DNA of 64,000 nt from Shewanella aestuarii (GTDB lineage: Bacteria; Pseudomonadota; Gammaproteobacteria; Enterobacterales; Shewanellaceae): assembly GCF_011765625.1 (NCBI RefSeq), contig NZ_CP050314.1, positions 167,479 to 231,478 of the forward strand, in the 5' to 3' direction. Shown here piece by piece: positions 44,540 to 53,029 of this stretch. The translations under genes were made by a program, and so were the position numbers. The first letter of the stretch is position 1. Every line of letters begins with the position of its first letter. The notes below the pieces were generated by a model. That model saw only the letters and a program-made list of their open reading frames with translations, ran no database searches and had not been told where the DNA came from.

Positions 44540-46055
44540 CCTAGTTTAGTGGGAAGAGGAATTGCTTGCACTCTCCATTTTTTGAGTTAATGTTGTTGTT
44601 CGAGCTGTGACTCGAATAGTGTTCTTTTTAACGTTAGCACTAGCATGAACTTTCTCGCCAGTGATTGTCTCAAGCGCAAAATACCCTGTGCTTCGCTTAC
44701 CTTTTACAAACCCACTACCTTGCGGTGTTGAGATAAAGTCATGTTTTTTAAGACCAAACAGTTTGCCTACGGGTATGCGCTTTTCAGATCTTGCACCTTT
44801 GGTCTGTTGATAATCGCCTTTAGCTACATGGCGTTTAAAGTAGACGCTTGATGCTGGCTCAACTAACTCTCCGTCTTCCAAGCAGATTGCAACAGCATCG
44901 TAATAATGCTCTTTCGGAAGCCTCAAGACCTGCTCACGCTTAAATTTCGTTTCGTAGCCAAAGGTTTCCGCGAATTGCCATTCTTTCTTTAATCTAGACT
45001 TAATTACTCCAATCTCCGTGGCATGTTTAGTGCGGGATTTTTTCGCTTTTAATTCGAATTTGTTGGCATGTAAATCAGCATGACAAGTTTCACATAACGT
45101 GGTTAAGTTTGTTGGTGTATCAGTGCCACCGTTAGAACGAAACTGAATGTGGTGAACATGCAATTTGTTGCTATGTTTACCTTTGCGCCCAGATTGACAC
45201 TTGTACCCATCTCGATGTAGCACATAGGCTTTTACATTATAAAAGCCTTTCTGTACGCCATTCTGATACCCCGCACCAGAAACGTCAGGTTTCGTGAGCT
45301 TATGAATATCAAAACTTGCCGTTTCCACCTTCCACTCATTGATTGGTAAGATTGATTCTACAAAATTACGCTCACGTAAATGTGAATCTAACTTTGATTT
45401 TAAGCTAGGCGCTAGACGCCCAGTGGCTCGCATTGAAGCTCTATTAGACCAACGAGCAGGGCGATAGCGACATTTACGTCCACGCCGATTACGACGATAC
45501 ATAGCTCGCTGTTCCATCTTCTTGGATACGTCTTGTCTTAATGCAACTTGGCTTTGATAAATTACTTGACCAAGACCAATAACGGCACACCCGATAGCTT
45601 TGCTACCAGTGTCCATGCCAGCAACAAGGGGTTGCTTGTAGCCTGAACTACCACCAACAAGTTTGATGGTAAAGGGGGTTCTTTTGATAACCTTTGCATC
45701 ACCACGCCTGAGTAAAACTCTCGCTTTTTGTGGTTTACATGGCATTAATGGCTTACCATTTTTGTTCAGTACAAACACGAACATAGCGTGTTTCTCCTTC
45801 GAGTTATGCGTATCTATATGCTTGAGGCACATATAGAATCCGACTTCCTCTCGATCAGATATAAAGGCTTTAGATGAGGTTGACTGCCCATAACGCTTTA
45901 GGGCTGTTTACAGTGCCTCGACAGAGCAACGGACTGAGGTGGCATCCGAGGGTGTCTATATCCAAAATATCGTTTAACTCACATATAATCCTCAGTGAGT
46001 GATCTGGTCAACTTGGCTTTTACAAGCCCGCTCCTTTAGGGGCGGCGTAATTGAC
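44540..46055 (-). mobile_element. IscB element 2 (IS200/IS605-like, without transposase)
   Basis: It has the same arrangement as element 1: omega RNA region, iscB, right end. The left boundary is near 46055, where similarity to element 1 ends (TTGAC). The right-end hairpin is decayed (CCTC/GAGG around 44537-44560) compared with the perfect one of element 1. No tnpA. It interrupts a small gene that begins just after the ThiF gene. Confidence 0.7.
44546..45784 (-). CDS. iscB: IscB RNA-guided nuclease 2
   Basis: The ATG at 45784 with AAGGAGAAACACGCT upstream is chosen because the product then begins MFVFVLNKNGKPLMP like copy 1; the frame is open further to 45832. It has 412 residues. PLMP, RuvC-I VAGMDTGSKAIGCAV (Asp58), the Arg-rich helix RRNRRGRKCRYRPARW, RuvC-II WKVETASFDIHK, HNH LHVHHIQFRSNGGTDTPTNL and CETCH, and RuvC-III HYYDAVAICLEDGE are all present. 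The nuclease looks intact. RuvC-II reads VETASFD versus VEIASFD in copy 1, keeping the acidic residue. Confidence 0.92.
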   Translation of the reverse strand: MFVFVLNKNGKPLMPCKPQKARVLLRRGDAKVIKRTPFTIKLVGGSSGYKQPLVAGMDTGSKAIGCAVIGLGQVIYQSQVALRQDVSKKMEQRAMYRRNRRGRKCRYRPARWSNRASMRATGRLAPSLKSKLDSHLRERNFVESILPINEWKVETASFDIHKLTKPDVSGAGYQNGVQKGFYNVKAYVLHRDGYKCQSGRKGKHSNKLHVHHIQFRSNGGTDTPTNLTTLCETCHADLHANKFELKAKKSRTKHATEIGVIKSRLKKEWQFAETFGYETKFKREQVLRLPKEHYYDAVAICLEDGELVEPASSVYFKRHVAKGDYQQTKGARSEKRIPVGKLFGLKKHDFISTPQGSGFVKGKRSTGYFALETITGEKVHASANVKKNTIRVTARTTTLTQKMESASNSSSH

Positions 46056-46072
46056 AATTCACAACTGAACGT
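45785..46072 (-). ncRNA. Omega RNA (HEARO-type) of IscB 2 with 5' guide
   Basis: Blocks shared with copy 1 are CGACTTCCTCTCGATCAGAT (45841-45860), an ACTGAGGTGGCATCC block near 45935, GATCTGGTCAACTTGGC near 46000 and the hairpin CCGCTCC-TTTA-GGGGCGG (46029-46046). The conserved part ends at TTGAC (46051-46055). The presumed guide on the minus strand is ACGTTCAGTTGTGAATT (46056-46072). Confidence 0.75.
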
Positions 46073-46170
46073 GTTAGTTGATGAGTCAGACAAAGGATCA
46101 CGAATTTAACTCTTATTTCAAAGCTGTGCTCAAGCTCTGGCTTAATCGCTTGAAGTTGTGATAACACCAT
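46055..46170 (-). pseudogene. Gene after thiF, cut by IscB element 2
   Basis: An ATG at 46170, two bases after the ThiF stop, opens a frame that reads VLSQLQAIKPELEHSFEIRV and continues into the omega RNA scaffold, where it ends. The close spacing suggests translational coupling with the ThiF gene. About 37 native codons remain. I cannot identify the family. Low complexity is not the cause, so a real truncated gene is likely. Confidence 0.45.
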
Positions 46171-46172
46171 AA

Positions 46173-46970
46173 TTAAGACTCCATTGGGGTTGTTTGATAA
46201 CCATAAATAGCCCATTGGTTAGGATCTATTTTTAAGGGTTGCACCGTTCCAAGCAATACATCAATAAAGCTACCATGATGCGAAATTTTGCCATAGCGTA
46301 ATAGTTGCCATATTAACTGAGTGGCTTGTGCTGAAACCGCCCTATTGACACCGAAATCTTGTTTTTCGAGTGCTTGTTGTGTGCTGCAAGATGGTTCATC
46401 TTCTGCTGATTCATCAATATTTTTCAACATTGAGCCGTATAAATCGTAAATATTAGGTAGTTTAAGTTGACCGTTTTTGGCTGAAAAGGCGTGGCCTAAC
46501 ACTAATTGGCCGTCATTGCGGCCATTACCGACGTCTATCCACAATAAATTTGATTTAGTATTCTTCACCGCTTCAAAGGCTTCACCAAGATCAACTCTGA
46601 ACTTAGCCTTATCAACCGCTGTGATCAGGAAGTCGAAATTTGCTAAAGATGCAACGTTTTTGGGATTAAAATACTCTTTGCGACATTGCCATTGTGTTTG
46701 ACCAAACATATTAAACCGATTGGTTAACACTTCGGCTTTGAAGTTACCCACATCACCAAGGTAGAACCCCTGTCTGCCTACGTTAAAGAGGCTGACTTTA
46801 TCACCGTCATAAATGGTGAGATTAAGGTAAACGACACCATTGGATAAGCTGCGTAATAGTGAGTCCATTTGAAATAGCTCTGTTGCGATTTGTGAACCGC
46901 TGCCGCCAGCGCCTATTAATGCAATGTTTATTGGTTTGTTTAGCAATGATTCAGGTAGATAGAAGTCCAT
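46173..46970 (-). CDS. PRTRC system ThiF family protein
   Basis: The 265-residue product has an E1-like/ThiF nucleotide-binding fold: INIALIGAGGSGSQIATELF near residues 15-34, LTIYDGDKVSLFNVGRQGFY near 51-70 and FLITAVDKAKFR near 113. It lacks an obvious catalytic Cys in the usual adenylation-thioester position, apart from CSTQQ near 196. PRTRC cassettes pair such a protein with a ParB relative and proteins A-F; the function of the cassette is unknown. Adenylation of a small partner protein is the usual chemistry of the fold. Confidence 0.88.
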   Translation of the reverse strand: MDFYLPESLLNKPINIALIGAGGSGSQIATELFQMDSLLRSLSNGVVYLNLTIYDGDKVSLFNVGRQGFYLGDVGNFKAEVLTNRFNMFGQTQWQCRKEYFNPKNVASLANFDFLITAVDKAKFRVDLGEAFEAVKNTKSNLLWIDVGNGRNDGQLVLGHAFSAKNGQLKLPNIYDLYGSMLKNIDESAEDEPSCSTQQALEKQDFGVNRAVSAQATQLIWQLLRYGKISHHGSFIDVLLGTVQPLKIDPNQWAIYGYQTTPMES

Positions 46971-47040
46971 GTATTTAGTCCTATTTGTTTAACTATGAAC
47001 ATCATAAAATCAAACTAAAAACCCGCTACTGTATATCTAA

Positions 47041-47421
47041 TCAAGAAAACATATCGTTATTGTCAAAGCAACACATTGAATCATCCATACTGAATGTATC
47101 ATCCATACTGAATGTATCATCACTCATTCCAATCGGTGTCCCAAAGACATCAATGCAGCTGTCTATCATGGGCATTCCTGTTGTCGGATTAATTTCCGTT
47201 CCAATTGCAGCAGGAGCACAATCATCAGATATGAGTTCTGTATTGTCGCTAGACAAAATTGCCAGTGAACTAAATGTTAATTCAGATTGAGTTGTGTGAA
47301 TTGAACGTACAGAACCGTCATTTAATTTGTTGTTACCACTTTGATTAGACCTAAATGCACCTAGCAGACCACCGAAGAACACCAGCAACCAAAGCAATGC
47401 TATGAGTTTAAAAAAAATCAT
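47041..47421 (-). CDS. Small membrane protein with GMPM/GTPIG motif
   Basis: The ATG at 47421 with AGGA upstream gives 126 residues; a TTG at 47436 is in frame. The N-terminus is a membrane helix (FFKLIALLWLLVFFGGLLGA). The C-terminal part has INPTTGMPMIDSCIDVFGTP, a motif that recurs in small exported proteins (NP.TGLPM....D..GNP.G). A 15-bp direct repeat encodes DDTFSMDDTFSM. An AGTTGCC promoter box is at 47481-47487. An overlapping plus-strand ORF is rejected. Confidence 0.6.
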   Translation of the reverse strand: MIFFKLIALLWLLVFFGGLLGAFRSNQSGNNKLNDGSVRSIHTTQSELTFSSLAILSSDNTELISDDCAPAAIGTEINPTTGMPMIDSCIDVFGTPIGMSDDTFSMDDTFSMDDSMCCFDNNDMFS

Positions 47422-47528
47422 AAAAATCCTGTTCAATTTAGTGAAGCTAATACTAATAAGGTAGCATCACTGCTACATCAGGCAACTTACCCGATGTAGG
47501 AGTAACAAATTGAACGTAAAGCAGGTGT

Positions 47529-47837
47529 TTAATGATTTATTTGAAAATAGGTGACTTCTGCATTGTTAGTGTTTGAAAAATTTAAAACGTGTTTAATGTA
47601 TTTATCGCCAATTATACTAATGGTTAATGAGTCACAACCCAGATCACGTTTCTTTTTTCCGTAGAAGTTAAAACCATTTTTGCTACTTGTAATGGATTGC
47701 CATTTTGCTTTAGTGAATTTAGCCTTGATTTTCTCAAGTTGCTCAGGTGTCAGAGTAACGTCATTCCCCTGAACTGATTTTGCGTATTTGTTGATTTCGA
47801 TGCGGCTAGAAAATGAGGTTAGTTGAGTTAGTTTCAT
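47529..47837 (-). CDS. Small protein of unknown function in the PRTRC region
   Basis: The 102-residue product has a strong AAGGAGATAAAAA site. It is basic and contains TLTPEQLEKIKAKFTKAKWQ and GFNFYGKKKRDLGCDSLTIS. Its promoter carries a variant AGTTGCGCC box at 47886-47894. No family recognised. It lies where PRTRC protein A would often be, but it is too short and lacks a JAB motif, so it is not protein A. Confidence 0.6.
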   Translation of the reverse strand: MKLTQLTSFSSRIEINKYAKSVQGNDVTLTPEQLEKIKAKFTKAKWQSITSSKNGFNFYGKKKRDLGCDSLTISIIGDKYIKHVLNFSNTNNAEVTYFQINH

Positions 47838-47925
47838 TTTTTATCTCCTTGTGTGTAGTTCTCAATTTCACAACAAGAATGAAATGGCGCAACTGGAGAA
47901 GTCTTAACCTGGAATTGATTGTGTT

Positions 47926-47953
47926 GCACTGACAACCGCATTGGTTGTCAGTG
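47926..47953 (-). terminator. Perfect hairpin after ligA
   Basis: GCACTGACAACC at 47926 pairs with GGTTGTCAGTGC ending at 47953. It lies just after the ligA stop (47963) on the minus strand. There is no T run, so it may be an RNA-stabilising or weak terminator hairpin. Confidence 0.6.
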
Positions 47954-47962
47954 CGTATGGTA

Positions 47963-49804
47963 TTACGCTATTAGAGCGTAAAAATCTTGCTCACTTATTA
48001 CTGATACCCCTTTTGCTTGTGCCGCGTTGATTTTTGTGGCTCCTACATTGAGTCCCGCGACTAAATAAGTCGTGTCCTTTCTGACAGACGATTGCACATC
48101 AGCGCCATTGGTTTCGGCTAGGGATTTCATTGAGTCTCGATTAGAAGTCATTTTGCCTGTAAACACTAATTTCAAACCGACTAAAGCACCAGTTTTAGGA
48201 GTAACTGATTTGGTATTCTTAATGTTGAGTTGATTAATTAAAAACTGAATTAAATTAGCTTTATGACCAAGATTTTTTTCGATGATAAGTGCCGTTGTAT
48301 CACCAAAATTTTCAAGGGCTGTTATATCTGCAACAGAAAGTGTTGTGACTTCAGCGAGGGGTTTTACGGCTAACAATCGTTTGCTAGAGCCTCTACCAAG
48401 CGATTTAATCCCTAATGAAGCCAAGACTTTGAAATCATCAACTGGGGTTTCTCTGATTCGATTTAGCTCAGTAATGAGATTAGCTGCTTGCCCTGCCCCT
48501 AAACCACAATGTTCAAACATAGATTGTGTAGCTTGATAAATGGAAATAATCGAGTCCAATCCACCGAGCACTAATTTTTGAACAGTTTTACGTCCAAAGA
48601 GATCAGCACCAATTAATTCAAAGTGGTAGCAAATACTTGATACTTTACGTTCTGTGCATTCATCATTAACACAAAGAATGAAGTCGTTAGCCCATTGGAC
48701 AGGCGAATGACAACAAGGGCAATGAGTAGGAATATCTACAACGCCTTTTTGAATACACTTCTCGATTTTGGGGATCACAAATCCACTTCTAACCAACTCA
48801 ATAACAGCACCTTTGCCGAGTGATAATGCTTTGACATTACCAGCGTGATGGGCGGTTACTCTGCTTATCACTGCGCCAGATAGCAGTTGCGGTTCGACTT
48901 CAATAACGGGGGTGATCTTATTACGGCCAACTGCCCATTCTATTCCTAACACATTGAATAATGCTGTTTCGCCTTGTTGCTTGAAGGCTAATTGCCAATT
49001 GTGATGACGATCATTGGAACCCATTGCATCTTTAACAATTGGGTTAATCACTTCGATTACTGTACCGTCACAATTATAAGCACAATCCTGACTTGCTAAC
49101 GTGGCAAGTTGTATCATGTTTGATTCAATTTGATTGGCCTTCACGGTCAGACCAAACATATCCTTGAATAATACTAAATGAATAGCACCATCGGCCAAAG
49201 CTCTTAGTCCGTCCTCATTGATGTTGTCTGCATTAACGATACCCGCTACAAAATTACGACTGTGTTTATATTTTGTCGATAAATTGGCATCAAAATAGTT
49301 TTGTTCAATAACAATTTCGCCTACGCCTGAGCCATTGCCGATCACTTTTAAACCAAGTTCAAGTAACCGCCCTACTTCAAAGCCTTGATGTCCATCCCCA
49401 CGGGTTACAACGGTTTGATGTTCGGCATCGTATTTAGCAGCCAATCCATCCAGTTTTGCAGTAATTCGATAAGTGAGTTCAGGTTGTTTAAGGGCAATAG
49501 CCGCTTGCTGACAACGGTTTGTGAAGTCGGCTAACTCGCTATCGAGATATGCTTTATTAGTTGATAACATCGGGTGAACATGGGTTACACGCCCTTTTGT
49601 ACCCATTTGAGGCTCTGGCTGAACTTTTGTTACCAATGGATGTTGAGGTACACGTTTAGCTAAAGCTGGCAAATATATAAAATCAAATGCAGCATCAGAA
49701 ATAAGTGGTGTACCTTTGCGGTATTGCTCGTTTAAGTATGTCATTAGTTCGGACAATTGATTGTCAGTCAAATTCGCAATTTTTGTTTTAAGAAGTTTTT
49801 TCAT
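47963..49804 (-). CDS. ligA: NAD-dependent DNA ligase, plasmid type
   Basis: The 613-residue product has the LigA domain order. An adenylation domain carries KLDG (Lys117) and GDGHQGFEV; these are followed by an OB fold with RSGFVIPKI, a Cys4 zinc finger (CPCCHSP and CVNDEC near 375-398), helix-hairpin-helix repeats and a C-terminal BRCT domain (about 530-613; GLKLVFTGKMTSNRDSMKSL). It is shorter than chromosomal LigA (about 670), mostly in the Ia and adenylation parts. It seals nicks using NAD+. It sits inside the PRTRC cassette and has its own AGTTGCC promoter and upstream element, so it may serve plasmid replication or repair. Confidence 0.9.
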   Translation of the reverse strand: MKKLLKTKIANLTDNQLSELMTYLNEQYRKGTPLISDAAFDFIYLPALAKRVPQHPLVTKVQPEPQMGTKGRVTHVHPMLSTNKAYLDSELADFTNRCQQAAIALKQPELTYRITAKLDGLAAKYDAEHQTVVTRGDGHQGFEVGRLLELGLKVIGNGSGVGEIVIEQNYFDANLSTKYKHSRNFVAGIVNADNINEDGLRALADGAIHLVLFKDMFGLTVKANQIESNMIQLATLASQDCAYNCDGTVIEVINPIVKDAMGSNDRHHNWQLAFKQQGETALFNVLGIEWAVGRNKITPVIEVEPQLLSGAVISRVTAHHAGNVKALSLGKGAVIELVRSGFVIPKIEKCIQKGVVDIPTHCPCCHSPVQWANDFILCVNDECTERKVSSICYHFELIGADLFGRKTVQKLVLGGLDSIISIYQATQSMFEHCGLGAGQAANLITELNRIRETPVDDFKVLASLGIKSLGRGSSKRLLAVKPLAEVTTLSVADITALENFGDTTALIIEKNLGHKANLIQFLINQLNIKNTKSVTPKTGALVGLKLVFTGKMTSNRDSMKSLAETNGADVQSSVRKDTTYLVAGLNVGATKINAAQAKGVSVISEQDFYALIA

Positions 49805-49858
49805 TTATGGCTATCTCCTGTTGGTTAACTCGATCAATATCTCACGTTTTTACGGGTC

Positions 49859-49910
49859 GGCAACTGGTCTAAATGATGGTGAAATTATTAGGAATTGCGG
49901 GGCGCAGATT
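49859..49910 (-). promoter_or_regulatory. PRTRC-type promoter with upstream element (ligA)
   Basis: On the minus strand AGTTGCC (49865-49859) forms the -35 region, with a -10-like ATATTG about 17 bp on. The 19-bp element GAATTGCGGGGCGCAGATT (plus-strand reading, 49892-49910) lies 26 bp upstream. The same pair occurs before the protein E gene and the 55.9-kb gene. Confidence 0.75.
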
Positions 49911-50000
49911 TATTGCCTTATGCGAGTATTGTTGTTTTTAAACAATGACTTACTGTTTTGTTGATGTGTAGGAATTTTTTGAGGGATTTCAGAGTAAAAA

Positions 50001-50028
50001 AGCCCCGCTTAACTTAATAAGCGAGGCT
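50001..50028 (-). terminator. Terminator after PRTRC protein B
   Basis: On the minus strand AGCCTCGCTTA pairs with TAAGCGGGGCT and is followed by six T residues. It ends the F-B transcript before ligA. Confidence 0.85.
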
Positions 50029-50042
50029 CAAATATCAGTGTG

Positions 50043-50795
50043 TTAGCTTAATAATGAAGAAACTGTTTTACCTGTTTCAGCCAGCTCAGAGATGAGAATT
50101 TTGTCACCTGATTTAGATTTTTTCTTTGTGTATTTAGTAAACTCAGCCGTACTTTTTTGCTTTCGTAAAATGCCTGAATGATTTGCATGTGTGAATACCG
50201 AATTAAAAAATTCGCTTTCAACTTCGCTGATTGTGTCAAAACCGATATTTTTAGGTAATGTCATAGTTCCTGTGCAAAGTTTTCCTGTGCTATAAATATT
50301 CATAAAGGGTGCATGGTATAGTGGTTCAGACTCATTAGGGCGCTTGTTGTATCTAATTGCATATATTTCGAGTCCACTACTGAGACTGAACTTAAAAAGC
50401 AAAGGTGGCAAATTTAGAGTGATTTGCTCTTTGTATAGAAACATGGTCTTACGTTGTCGTGGTCTGTGCCAGATGATTGAATTGAAATTTTTAGCCAATA
50501 TACATTGGTCTATAATCCCTGTTTTAAATGTGACTTCGGCATTTTTATTAACCTGAGAGTGGCCAAAAGTAGAGGCTTCACTATTTATCATTTCGATAAC
50601 TTGTGCAGCGTTAATCACTTCACCACCAGATAGTTGATTATTCTTAATAGCGTGTCGAGTCATCGTAACTCTACTTTGGTTTGAATTAGTGTAAACCACC
50701 ACAGCAAAGCTAGGATTTACATTATAATCAACGGTCTTAAACCCGTCTTGGAGTAGAGATTCAACTTCTGATTGGTCGATGTTTTGTGGGATCAT
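50043..50795 (-). CDS. PRTRC system protein B
   Basis: The 250-residue product contains the family blocks: FKTGIIDQCILAKNFNSIIW HRPRQ, NLPPLLFKFSLSSGLEIYAI, RPNESEPLYHAPFMNIYSTG, then KLCTGTMTLPK and a final FFNSVFTHANHSG. These are diagnostic of PRTRC protein B, whose function is unknown. It lies 61 bp after protein F without its own AGTTGCC box, so the two are co-transcribed. Confidence 0.88.
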   Translation of the reverse strand: MIPQNIDQSEVESLLQDGFKTVDYNVNPSFAVVVYTNSNQSRVTMTRHAIKNNQLSGGEVINAAQVIEMINSEASTFGHSQVNKNAEVTFKTGIIDQCILAKNFNSIIWHRPRQRKTMFLYKEQITLNLPPLLFKFSLSSGLEIYAIRYNKRPNESEPLYHAPFMNIYSTGKLCTGTMTLPKNIGFDTISEVESEFFNSVFTHANHSGILRKQKSTAEFTKYTKKKSKSGDKILISELAETGKTVSSLLS

Positions 50796-50856
50796 GTTTA
50801 TGGCCTGTTTTTAAGTGATACCATTATCATTACATCAATTTTCAAAGGCGCTACTG

Positions 50857-52017
50857 CTATAGCACAGCTTGGATCAGGCTTTTCATATACAGCGTTTCAA
50901 AATAATTCTGTAAAAATGAAAGTCCCAATTCAGATGCTTCAAGTTTCAATACGGGTTCTTCGCCTGTTTGATAAGTTCGTTCAAAAATTGATTCAGCCAT
51001 TGAATATTCTTGTTGAGAATTGAATGAATACAGTGCGTGAAAACACATTGAAGTATCGCCAATATTATCAGTGGCGTGATGCAATGATTCTGTTGGCAAC
51101 TCCTTGGCCATTTTATAAAGGTGAGCGATATTCGCATCTGTCTGTCCAGCTATCTCCAATACCGAAAAGCATTTAATGATGGCATCATCATTTGTTGAGT
51201 TATTAATTTTTCTTTCAAGGTCTGCTGCGGCTACATGCAATACAATTGGCTGTATTCCAATATCATCAATAGTGTCTGTTAGACTTTCAATGTTCAGTGC
51301 TTTAGTCATTTCTTCTACATCAAGTTCAAAATACTCATTGTGTTGCTGCCAATATTGATAAATTTTCTCAGCTACATCATCATTACCATCAAGCATTTCC
51401 TCCAATAGCCATTCATATTCATCATTAACTGCCGCAGGGGCTTCAAGTTGATGACGCATGGTGAAATTGATCAGTGAAAACATTGCATCATACATTCGGT
51501 TATCAAACTGATATTTGCTTAAATCGAACTCAGTTAAAAATAATTCAGTAGGTGTAATCGTTATATTCAATTCGTCAGTGTTGTAAGTGGCATATTGATT
51601 TATGCCGATTGAAATTTGCAAAAATGAGAGGTTTCTTTGAGCAATAGAAACAAAATCACTTTTCAAACCCTCTGGCATGTTGGTCAAGTAGCGTGATTCA
51701 ATCTGTTCTCGCATAGAGTTAATGTGTGCTGAATATCCTTGCCAAAAATCGTTTCTGATAACGTCAGCAAGTAGGTTCATACCAGCGTGAGATTGCGTAT
51801 CAATGTTCAGTACAGCTTGAATACGCTCGTCTGAAATAAAGCCTTTGGCTTTTCCTAATTTGAGCATATCGCCTATCGAATTTACGCTGTTAGCAAAAGC
51901 GGTGAAATGCTTTTTAACAACAGGTAAGTCGTTGAAATTGTTTTTAACGCTAGGAACTGTGGCGTTGTTTAATTTCAGATACCAAGGCATTTTTAAAGCG
52001 GTTGGGGCATAATTCAT
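50857..52017 (-). CDS. PRTRC system protein F
   Basis: The ATG at 52017 is chosen over 52050: the AGTTGCC promoter at 52072-52078 puts its -10 near 52050, and AGGTATGTCGAT precedes 52017. The product has 386 residues. The N-terminal block NYAPTALKMPWYLKLNNATV is typical. The rest is helical and acidic, ending in LGLSFLQNYFETLYMKSLIQ. PRTRC protein F has no known activity. It follows the C gene after a terminator and starts a new unit with protein B. Confidence 0.75.
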   Translation of the reverse strand: MNYAPTALKMPWYLKLNNATVPSVKNNFNDLPVVKKHFTAFANSVNSIGDMLKLGKAKGFISDERIQAVLNIDTQSHAGMNLLADVIRNDFWQGYSAHINSMREQIESRYLTNMPEGLKSDFVSIAQRNLSFLQISIGINQYATYNTDELNITITPTELFLTEFDLSKYQFDNRMYDAMFSLINFTMRHQLEAPAAVNDEYEWLLEEMLDGNDDVAEKIYQYWQQHNEYFELDVEEMTKALNIESLTDTIDDIGIQPIVLHVAAADLERKINNSTNDDAIIKCFSVLEIAGQTDANIAHLYKMAKELPTESLHHATDNIGDTSMCFHALYSFNSQQEYSMAESIFERTYQTGEEPVLKLEASELGLSFLQNYFETLYMKSLIQAVL

Positions 52018-52088
52018 ATCGACATACCTGTTGTGATTTACTTTAATCATGTTGGCATATCGTGATAGACGGGCAACTGTAAAAAAAA

Positions 52089-52110
52089 GCCACTATCAAT
52101 TGATAGTGGC
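52089..52110 (-). terminator. Terminator after the E-C transcript
   Basis: A 22-bp perfect palindrome with halves GCCACTATCAA and TTGATAGTGGC is followed on the minus strand by eight T residues. It lies just after the 59-codon gene and before the protein F promoter. Confidence 0.93.
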
Positions 52111-52117
52111 TATGAAG

Positions 52118-52297
52118 TTAACCCAGTGGGGGCATTTCGTGGGGTAATACGCAGGTATAATCTTTTTTTATTTTTCTTATTGATAATACTTTTGTTGTGT
52201 TAGTTCGTTCTTCTGTAGCGATGTTAATTTGATTTTCTACTTTTTCAGTGGCTATTTTTTGGTTTAACTCGTTTACCCATTTATCAAGTTCATCCAT
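52118..52297 (-). CDS. Small protein between PRTRC C and F
   Basis: An ATG at 52297, four bases after the protein C gene, opens 59 codons behind AAAGGGATAAATC. The product starts MDELDKWVNELNQKIATEKV, a helical acidic segment, and ends CVLPHEMPPLG. It is in the E-C transcript, before the terminator. No family recognised; position and ribosome binding site support it. Confidence 0.6.
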   Translation of the reverse strand: MDELDKWVNELNQKIATEKVENQINIATEERTNTTKVLSIRKIKKDYTCVLPHEMPPLG

Positions 52298-52300
52298 GAT

Positions 52301-52522
52301 TTATCCCTTTGTCTTAACGGGAATAAGTTGAAATTCATACTCGATAGCGGAGGCATCATCATTTAAGCGACCATCACTTTCATAGATGCGGGTGTGCCTC
52401 AGCATCGGGTATTGCTGGATCAAAATGCGCTGAACTTCATCTAAACTTGCATCGGGAGCAGGATCAGCGATTAATGCAACACCAATTTTAAATTTTCTCG
52501 GTAACGTATTGATTGATAGCAT
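52301..52522 (-). CDS. PRTRC system protein C
   Basis: The 73-residue product has the protein C pattern: a short beta segment, then DPAPDASLDEVQRILIQQYP, a Tyr-Pro, and a final YEFQLIPVKTKG. This matches the family form (PDPDPSLSPEEVR..YA..YPEL...Y.F....GTKG). Function unknown. It begins 11 bases after protein E behind TTTAGGAGATA. Confidence 0.85.
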   Translation of the reverse strand: MLSINTLPRKFKIGVALIADPAPDASLDEVQRILIQQYPMLRHTRIYESDGRLNDDASAIEYEFQLIPVKTKG

Positions 52523-52533
52523 GGCTGTATCTC

Positions 52534-52854
52534 CTAAAGTGATTCTAGTTCATCAAAAGCTACGTTTTCTTCAACAACCATTTCTGGTTGTGCTGGTTGT
52601 GCTGGTTGTGCGGAGCAATGAGTTATTTCCGTAGAAAAATTAAATATCTCATTGGTCAACATCATATCTAAGTCAGAAAGAGTGCCTGAAGCCACAATAG
52701 GGCGCTTTAATAGTTCAGCTACCTCACCAGTGGCCGTTTTGCTCACTTGAGAGGTGATGACTACTCTTGCAGTATTACCCGCTAAAAATTCAATCGAAAA
52801 ATTAAGACGTTCCACACCGCCAATGTTTTTAAGTTCAGCTAATTGATTAAACAT
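52534..52854 (-). CDS. PRTRC system protein E
   Basis: The 106-residue product matches the protein E pattern: FNQLAELKNIGGVERLNFSI, a beta segment with ARVVITSQ, then LLKRPIVASGTLSDLDMMLT. A short AQPAQPAQP repeat (9-bp units) and an acidic end follow. Function unknown. Its promoter (52908-52961) has both the AGTTGCC box and the 19-bp upstream element. Confidence 0.75.
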   Translation of the reverse strand: MFNQLAELKNIGGVERLNFSIEFLAGNTARVVITSQVSKTATGEVAELLKRPIVASGTLSDLDMMLTNEIFNFSTEITHCSAQPAQPAQPEMVVEENVAFDELESL

Positions 52855-52907
52855 ATTTGTATTCCCTGTTGTTAAGTTAAACCTACATTAACCCGACTTT
52901 TAACTTT

Positions 52908-52961
52908 GGCAACTGCCTAACATTACGCTAAAAATAGAGTATGAATTGCGGGGCGCAGATT
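52908..52961 (-). promoter_or_regulatory. PRTRC-type promoter with upstream element (protein E)
   Basis: AGTTGCC at 52914-52908 (minus), then TAATGT at the -10 distance; GAATTGCGGGGCGCAGATT (plus-strand reading) at 52943-52961, 28 bp upstream of the box. Confidence 0.75.
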
Positions 52962-53029
52962 GAGTTGATTTTTTATGTTTTAGCTCATTAAAACAATTGT
53001 TTACTGGAATTTTTTTGTGTATGAATTTT

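Noticed and set aside
46985..47290. 101-codon plus-strand ORF
   Set aside because: It overlaps the minus-strand membrane-protein gene, which has a membrane helix, a conserved GMPM/GTPIG motif, a ribosome binding site and the shared promoter box.
50772..51023. Plus-strand ORF over the PRTRC F/B junction
   Set aside because: Antisense to well-supported PRTRC genes, with no start signal.
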